NCBI RefSeq assembly: GCF_010470675.1
Contig: NZ_VOIQ01000011.1
Coordinates: 1 to 58,862, forward strand
Origin: Desulfovibrio sp. JC010
Lineage (GTDB): Bacteria; Desulfobacterota; Desulfovibrionia; Desulfovibrionales; Desulfovibrionaceae
Reading direction: 5' to 3'
DNA: 58,862 bases
A program made the position numbers and the translations under genes. Positions 54,239 through 58,862 of this stretch are shown here, in pieces. Under the pieces are notes generated by a model that saw only the letters and a program-made list of their open reading frames with translations, did no database searches and was not told the DNA's origin. Each line of letters begins with the position of its first letter. Position 1 is the stretch's first letter.

Positions 54239-54542
54239 TTATATAATAACCATTGCCGCTTTCGGTATCGGCCTGCTGCTCTCGGCAGTACATTTCGGCG
54301 GGCTGTGGCTGACAGTGCGTATTCTGCCCCGTTGCGAAAGGCCGAGGCTCTTTTTCTGGTCCAGTTATCTGGGACGTTACGGGATCACTCTATGGGGGTT
54401 CGCACAGGTTATGAGCTACGGTCCGTTACCGTTTGTGTCGGCGTTTCTCGGCTTTTATTTGCTCAGGACTTACGCATTGGCAAACCATTGCGGCATGGGC
54501 GTGCTGGAATTTGTGAAGGTAAAGAGGTCTGAATGGAAATAA
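54225..54542 (+). CDS. atpR: N-ATPase AtpR subunit
   Basis: A 105-residue membrane protein with three helices (about 4-30, 40-62 region, 68-85). AtpR is found only in N-ATPase operons; a conserved Arg between helices is thought to interact with the c ring, and this copy has RGI-type R (YLGRYGITLWG). Function is not firmly known. It overlaps atpB by 10 nt. Confidence 0.85.
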   Translation: MIISNYIITIAAFGIGLLLSAVHFGGLWLTVRILPRCERPRLFFWSSYLGRYGITLWGFAQVMSYGPLPFVSAFLGFYLLRTYALANHCGMGVLEFVKVKRSEWK

Positions 54543-55201
54543 GCCCGGACCATATCGTTTATTTCAGCTTCGGTTTTTTCAAGCTGAATGCCACCATTGT
54601 TTACACATGGCTGGTTATGGTTCTGCTTGCGGGATTTTCCTGGCTGGTGACCCGCCGGGTTACATCGTCCGCGCAAATTTCAGATCAGCAGAATTTGCTG
54701 GAAGTACTGGTGGGCGGGCTGCTTGTTCAGATCAAAGACGCTACCAATCAGCAGCCTGAAAAGTTCCTGCCGCTGCTCGGAAGTCTGTTCATTTTCATTT
54801 TAGTTTCCAATCTGCTTTCCGTAGTGCCGGGATTCAAGCCGCCCACGGGATCGCTTTCCACCACCACAGCCTTCAGTCTGATCGTATTTTTCGCGGTTCC
54901 TTATTACGGCATCAAGCAGAACGGTCTGCTCAATTATCTCAAAAGTTACGTGCAGCCTTCGCCGTTTATGCTGCCGTTTAATATAATCGGTGAGGTCAGC
55001 CGTACTTTTGCGCTGGCAGTGCGTTTGTTCGGAAATATTCTCAGCGGAACCATGATGGGGGCGATATTACTGGTGATCATGCCGCTCTTCGTTCCCGTAA
55101 TCATGCAGATGCTGGGGCTGCTTATCGGAGTTGTGCAGGCTTATATTTTTACCGTGCTCGCGGCGGTATTTATTGCTGCGGGTCTGGAAGTGCATGGGTA
55201 A
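54533..55201 (+). CDS. atpB: N-ATPase a subunit
   Basis: A 222-residue membrane subunit forming the ion half-channels. It has the hallmark arginine R164 in AVRLFGNILSG, and about five to six helices. LGSLFIFILVSNLLSVVPGFKPPTG in the middle and VQAYIFTVLAAVFI at the end are family motifs. The stop codon runs straight into dispersed repeat copy 9, and atpE follows 192 bp later. Confidence 0.94.
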   Translation: MEISPDHIVYFSFGFFKLNATIVYTWLVMVLLAGFSWLVTRRVTSSAQISDQQNLLEVLVGGLLVQIKDATNQQPEKFLPLLGSLFIFILVSNLLSVVPGFKPPTGSLSTTTAFSLIVFFAVPYYGIKQNGLLNYLKSYVQPSPFMLPFNIIGEVSRTFALAVRLFGNILSGTMMGAILLVIMPLFVPVIMQMLGLLIGVVQAYIFTVLAAVFIAAGLEVHG

Positions 55202-55368
55202 GCCTCCGGCGGCCCTGCCGGGGGCCTTAAACCCTTTTTATTGCGCCCCTTCCTGGGGCTTACCCCTTCGGGGCGGTGCCTTTCTGGCACCGGGCAAATC
55301 CGCTTTCCTGCGGATTTGTGTCAAAAGGGTTTAAGAATCCCAAAACCTTTTATTAAGGCTTCGCCTAA
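55202..55368 (-). repeat. Dispersed repeat copy 9 with a four-hairpin insert, between atpB and atpE
   Basis: GCCTCCGGCGGCCCTGCCGG starts directly after the atpB stop, then TTAAACCCTTTT. About 85 bp (about 55239-55322) are inserted where the loop of the usual hairpin lies, after which AAAAGGGTTTAAGAATCC and the normal tail resume. The insert holds four stems: 55245-55259, 55263-55273, GGTGCC/GGCACC at 55275-55291, and CAAATCCGC/GCGGATTTG at 55295-55318. Confidence 0.88.
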
Positions 55369-55393
55369 TTGAATTAAATAAAGGGGGTTCTCA

Positions 55394-55672
55394 ATGGAAA
55401 CTCTTGGTTGGATTGCATTCGGGTCGATAATTGCGGCCGGTCTTTGCATGGGTATCGGAGCCATTGGTCCGGCGATTGGTGAAGGGATGGCTCTTTCGCG
55501 GGCACTCAGTTCCATTGCCCAGCAGCCGGATGAGACCAATACTATTGTGAAATTCCTGTTTGTGGGTATGGCTATGGTCGAATCCACGGCTATTTATTGC
55601 TTTGTGTTGGCCATGATTCTGCTTTTTGCCAATCCGTTCTGGTCCTATTTTATTGAAAAGGCCGGAGGCTGA
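55394..55672 (+). CDS. atpE: N-ATPase c subunit (predicted Na+-binding)
   Basis: A 92-residue double-helix hairpin of the c ring. Helix 1 has the GIGAIGPAIGEG motif with an extra glutamate E30; helix 2 has E63-S64-T65 and Y68. In Na+-translocating rings, a Q or E in helix 1 and ES(T)-x-x-Y in helix 2 coordinate Na+. These residues predict Na+ transport, and the E30 plus E63 pair is characteristic of N-ATPases. The repeat and insert before it may set its abundance. A GGGGG-type site (AAAGGGGGTT) precedes the ATG. Confidence 0.94.
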   Translation: METLGWIAFGSIIAAGLCMGIGAIGPAIGEGMALSRALSSIAQQPDETNTIVKFLFVGMAMVESTAIYCFVLAMILLFANPFWSYFIEKAGG

Positions 55673-55674
55673 TA

Positions 55675-56406
55675 ATGCTGCTGGACTGGTTCACGATCAT
55701 TGCTCAGATCGTGAATTTCTTCGTGCTTATCGCGCTGCTCAGGATGTTTCTGTACAGGCCCATTGTTACGGCTATGCAGGAACGCAAGGAGCGTGTTGCG
55801 CAGGAAACGCGGGCATTGCGTGAGGCGCGAGATAAAGCGGAAATTATTAATGTCGAGCTTCGCCGTAAGCGCGAGGAGCTTGAGAACCGCGAATCTGAAG
55901 TCATGGCCGAAATTCATGCCGAGGCCGAACGATGGCGCAATCAGGCTATGGAATCCGCTCGTGGTGAGATAGAAACCATGCGCAGGGAATGGCTGGCCGC
56001 GCTGGAGCGGGAAAAGGAAAGCGTTGCACTTAACCTGCGCAAAAAGCTTACCCACGAAGTTTCCGCCACAGCCGCACGCATTGTGCAGGACCTTTCCGGC
56101 AGTGATCTGGAGCAGCTGATTCTGAGCGGATTCATGCAGCGGATAGATGCAGAGGCACGGGATGTTGATTGCGGTAATTCTGAAATTCTGATCCGTACAG
56201 GGTTTGAACATACTGATTTACAAGAACAAAAACTTAAACAATTACTTGAGGAATTGTTCCCGGTTCAAAATGAACGGATATTTTCAAACGATCCAAGATT
56301 GGGCCTCGGTATTGAGCTAATTGCCGGAGATCGCAAGTGGGAATGGAATTTAAGTTCATATGTAACAGAGCTTGAGAGTAAAATTTTAACAGAAATAAAT
56401 AGCTAA
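55675..56406 (+). CDS. atpF: N-ATPase b subunit
   Basis: A 243-residue peripheral-stalk subunit: an N-terminal helix (about 4-25, WFTIIAQIVNFFVLIALLRMF), then a long charged coiled coil (about 35-140), and a C-terminal region ending in IELIAGDRKWEWNLSSYVTELESKI that resembles the delta-type tail. N-ATPase operons lack a separate delta gene, and this longer b subunit may replace it. It follows atpE by 2 bp. Confidence 0.9.
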   Translation: MLLDWFTIIAQIVNFFVLIALLRMFLYRPIVTAMQERKERVAQETRALREARDKAEIINVELRRKREELENRESEVMAEIHAEAERWRNQAMESARGEIETMRREWLAALEREKESVALNLRKKLTHEVSATAARIVQDLSGSDLEQLILSGFMQRIDAEARDVDCGNSEILIRTGFEHTDLQEQKLKQLLEELFPVQNERIFSNDPRLGLGIELIAGDRKWEWNLSSYVTELESKILTEINS

Positions 56407-56434
56407 ATTTGCCGCACACTCTTTCAGACGAAGC

Positions 56435-56514
56435 GGCGAAGCCTTAATAAAAAGTTTTGGGATTCTTAAACCCTTTTTCAAAAGGGTTTAAGCCCTCGGA
56501 GAGCCGCCGGAGGC
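56435..56514 (+). repeat. Dispersed repeat copy 10 (before atpA)
   Basis: GGCGAAGCC, TTTTGGGATTC, hairpin TTAAACCCTTTT / AAAAGGGTTTAA, CCCTCGGAGA, GCCGCCGGAGGC. GGAGG (56509-56513) ends 4 nt before the atpA ATG and is its Shine-Dalgarno. Confidence 0.92.
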
Positions 56515-56517
56515 AAA

Positions 56518-58044
56518 ATGTCTTTTCTTGAAAAGAACATAAATCAGGCCTTGAATGCTCATGAGAAGGGCCGTGAGAACATGGATTATTCTCCTGATTC
56601 ACGTGAAGTAGGTCGGGTGATTTCCGTGGCCCGCGGTGTTGCGCAGGTGCAGGGTCTTGGTTCAGTGCGTTCGGAAGAGTTGATTACGCTTGGCAACGAT
56701 GTTCCGGGCATGGCTCTGGATTTGCTGCCGGATTCCATCGGCGTGGCCCTGCTGGGCGCGAACACGGGCCTTAAAGCCGGGGATGAAGCTGTTCCTTCCG
56801 GCACGGTGCTGAGCGTCCCGGTGGGGGATTCCTTGATCGGGCGTGTTGTAGATCCGCTGGGCAATCCGCTGGACGGCGGTCCGCAACCGGAAACACTCGA
56901 GACCCGTGCGGTAGAATCAGAAGCCCCGCCAATCCTGATGCGTGCCCCGGTTGATACGCCCATGGCCAGCGGCATCAAGGTGATTGATACGTTGATTCCC
57001 ATCGGGCGCGGCCAGCGGGAACTTATACTTGGCGACCGCCAGACCGGGAAAACCGCCGTGGCTCTTGATATTATCCTGAATCAGAAAAAGGGTGACGTGG
57101 TCTGCGTGTATTGCGCCATCGGGCAGCGCAGTACTTCGGTGGCACGGGTGATTGATACCCTGCGCAACCACGGGGCCATGGATTACAGTTTCGTTGTGGT
57201 TGTTGAGGGCGATGCTCCTTCGGGCATGCAGTATATTGCCCCTTATGCGGCAACGAGCATGGCTGAATATTTCATGGAGCAGGGTAAGGATGTGCTTATC
57301 GTGTATGACGACTTGACCCGCCACGCACAAGCATATCGCCAGCTCAGTCTGCTAATGCGCCGTCCTCCGGGGCGTGAGGCTTTTCCGGGGGATATTTTCT
57401 ATATCCATTCAAGGCTGCTGGAGCGTTCCACAAGGCTTAAGCCGGAACACGGAGGCGGTACGCTTACCGCGCTGCCCATCGTGGAAACCGAGGCCCAGAA
57501 TATCTCGGCCTATATTCCTACGAACCTTATTTCCATCACCGACGGGCAGATTTATCTTTCCCCGGTGCTTTTCCAGAAAGGCATGCTCCCGGCAATCGAT
57601 GTGGGCAAGTCGGTTTCACGAGTAGGCGGACGGGCCCAGCCCAAGGCCTACCGTAAGGTTTCCGGTGACCTGCGCCTGACCTATTCCCAGTTTCAGGAGC
57701 TGGAAGCATTCGCAAGGTTCGGCACAAGGCTTGATCAGGATACCAGAAATCGTATTGAACACGGGATGCGGGTGCGAGAACTGCTCAAGCAGGACCGCTT
57801 CTCGCCGCTCAGTGCTGCAGAGCAGGTGGTCATTCTTTGGACCGTATCGCTTGGGTTGTTGGATGATGTCCCGCTGGAGAGTATCGGAGAAGTTCAGCAG
57901 TATTTGCTGGCCCGAATGCAGGAGAGTTTTGAAGCAATGGATCGTCTGGCGCAGGCCGAACCCAAGGATGAAATCTGGGCCGAGCTTGAAAAAGCGGTCA
58001 CCCAGCATATGCAGAAGTGGAGGGAGGCCAATGCAGCAGCTTGA
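56518..58044 (+). CDS. atpA: N-ATPase alpha subunit
   Basis: A 508-residue regulatory/catalytic partner of AtpD. It has the P-loop GDRQTGKT (K178), the VIYDD Walker B region ([30 protein letters not shown]) and the [14 protein letters not shown] arginine-finger block. The start at 56518 has GGAGGC from the repeat 3-4 nt upstream; ATG 56581 (MDYSPD) is an alternative with a weaker site. It overlaps atpG by 14 nt. Confidence 0.95.
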   Translation: MSFLEKNINQALNAHEKGRENMDYSPDSREVGRVISVARGVAQVQGLGSVRSEELITLGNDVPGMALDLLPDSIGVALLGANTGLKAGDEAVPSGTVLSVPVGDSLIGRVVDPLGNPLDGGPQPETLETRAVESEAPPILMRAPVDTPMASGIKVIDTLIPIGRGQRELILGDRQTGKTAVALDIILNQKKGDVVCVYCAIGQRSTSVARVIDTLRNHGAMDYSFVVVVEGDAPSGMQYIAPYAATSMAEYFMEQGKDVLIVYDDLTRHAQAYRQLSLLMRRPPGREAFPGDIFYIHSRLLERSTRLKPEHGGGTLTALPIVETEAQNISAYIPTNLISITDGQIYLSPVLFQKGMLPAIDVGKSVSRVGGRAQPKAYRKVSGDLRLTYSQFQELEAFARFGTRLDQDTRNRIEHGMRVRELLKQDRFSPLSAAEQVVILWTVSLGLLDDVPLESIGEVQQYLLARMQESFEAMDRLAQAEPKDEIWAELEKAVTQHMQKWREANAAA

Positions 58045-58862
58045 AACGGTCCGCAAAAAGATCGCAACCTCGGGCGATCTGCTTTCGGTGGTCAAGACCA
58101 TGAAGGCCCTTGCTGCGGTCAACATCCGCCATTTTGAGAATGCCGCCAAGGGAGTGGGCGAGTACGGAGAGGTCATCGAACAGGGCTGGACTGTGTTTTT
58201 CCGCAATGCCGGAATTCTCCCCCATGGCCCGAGAGATGGAATTGCTGTGGTGCTGGCAATCGGTTCCGATCAGGGCATGTGCGGGCAGTTTAATGAGCTG
58301 GCACGGGCGCAGACTGTTGCGGTGGTGGAAGAACTTCGTGAGGAAGGGCAGAACGTGATCTGCTGGACCTGCGGAGAGCGGGTGCGTGGTGCTCTTGAGG
58401 ATTCGGGAATCGAGGTGGATTTGAATTTTCGGGTTCCGGGCAGCCTGCGCGGAGTGGACAGCATTGTAGATGATATTGAGCAGCACCTTGAAGAGTGGCG
58501 TAACAAGCGCGGGATGAATCATTTCAGCATAGTGAATAACCTGCACGTCAGCGATGGCGACAAAGTCGCTGCCCGTCATATTTTACCGCTCCATAAGCGT
58601 AGCGGAAGCACGAAATGGAATGGGAAATCCCTGCCCATGACCAACGTTCCGGTTCAAGATTTATTCTCAAGTTTATTCAGGGAATATCTATACATCTCCG
58701 TATACGGCGGAATTGTTCAATCTTTAGCCGCCGAGAACAGTTCCCGCCTCGCCGCCATGCAGGTTGCCGAGAAAAACATCATCGAGCATGTCGAGGTCCT
58801 TGAATCAGAATATCGTACCACCCGGCAGGGATCGATTACCGGTGAGTTGCTGGATATTGTTG
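58031..58862 (+). CDS. atpG: N-ATPase gamma subunit (partial, runs off window)
   Basis: At least 277 residues; the 3' end is beyond the window. The rotor subunit: [32 protein letters not shown] for the N-terminal helix, [11 protein letters not shown] in the Rossmann-like middle and an incomplete C-terminal helix ([16 protein letters not shown], then [20 protein letters not shown]). The last conserved Gln-Gly-x-Ile-Thr stretch is present, so only a few residues are missing. The start overlaps atpA; AGGGAGG lies 4 nt upstream. Confidence 0.9.
   Translation, partial: MQQLETVRKKIATSGDLLSVVKTMKALAAVNIRHFENAAKGVGEYGEVIEQGWTVFFRNAGILPHGPRDGIAVVLAIGSDQGMCGQFNELARAQTVAVVEELREEGQNVICWTCGERVRGALEDSGIEVDLNFRVPGSLRGVDSIVDDIEQHLEEWRNKRGMNHFSIVNNLHVSDGDKVAARHILPLHKRSGSTKWNGKSLPMTNVPVQDLFSSLFREYLYISVYGGIVQSLAAENSSRLAAMQVAEKNIIEHVEVLESEYRTTRQGSITGELLDIV

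Noticed and set aside
55202-55368. Possible CRISPR-like or Rho-independent terminator reading of the hairpin cluster
   Set aside because: No regular spacer pattern and no terminal T-run; it is a repeat copy with an insert inside an operon.

Overview
The window looks like chromosomal DNA of a marine sulfate-reducing bacterium of the Desulfovibrio / Maridesulfovibrio type (Desulfobacterota). This is an inference from gene content: selA and selB present, a split PyrK/PyrD enzyme, a TRAP transporter, a RicT-like PSP1 protein upstream of metG, and an N-type (Na+) ATPase operon. No rRNA or other decisive marker is present, so the genus is not proven.

Layout. (1) 1-7030 is an AT-rich integrated element next to the 3' end of a tRNA-Arg. 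It carries an AlpA-like regulator, a PrimPol/DUF3987 replication protein with three iteron-like repeats behind it, an unknown regulator-like gene behind a C10 tract, and a three-gene leftward cargo operon (membrane coiled-coil protein, 72-aa acidic protein, and a protein with ADP-ribosyltransferase-like motifs). No integrase is visible, so the element extends past the left edge. (2) 7200-19560 holds folC, selA - M18 aminopeptidase - selB, a ParE/RHH toxin-antitoxin pair, a secreted protein, two tandem tRNA-His, murA-comEC and a receiver protein. (3) 19798-32367 holds a RicT-like protein and metG, slyX, feoA, carB, purF, a cysteine-cluster protein and PBP1A. (4) 32578-39856 is a leftward cluster dctPQM - carbamoyl-amino-acid hydrolase - pyrC - pyrE with a divergent XRE regulator. 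(5) 39978-51865 holds a U32 protease, pyrK-pyrD, an islet between two identical tRNA-Ser genes, a PpnN-like nucleosidase, a solute-binding protein, recQ, a DUF1640-like protein and map. (6) 52087-58862 is an N-ATPase operon atpDCQRBEFAG, cut in atpG by the window edge.

Pyrimidine synthesis is well represented: carB, pyrC, pyrK, pyrD and pyrE are all here, with purF. The TRAP cluster joins uptake of an unknown carboxylate to a carbamoyl hydrolase, pyrC and pyrE. A terminator starts 5 nt after the pyrC stop and just before pyrE, which is the geometry of translation-coupled attenuation known for E. coli pyrE.

The most striking structure outside genes is a dispersed repeat family of about 70-90 bp, with ten copies. 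Each copy carries an internal hairpin (AAACCCTTTTGCAAAAGGGTTT-like or AGAAACTTTTT-like arms) and one GC-rich end, GCCGCCGGAGGC. That end always faces the nearest gene boundary: either 3-12 nt before a start codon, where GGAGG can serve as the Shine-Dalgarno site (M18 aminopeptidase, purF, atpA), or 0-6 nt after a stop codon. One copy, between atpB and atpE, has about 85 bp of four further hairpins inserted in its loop.
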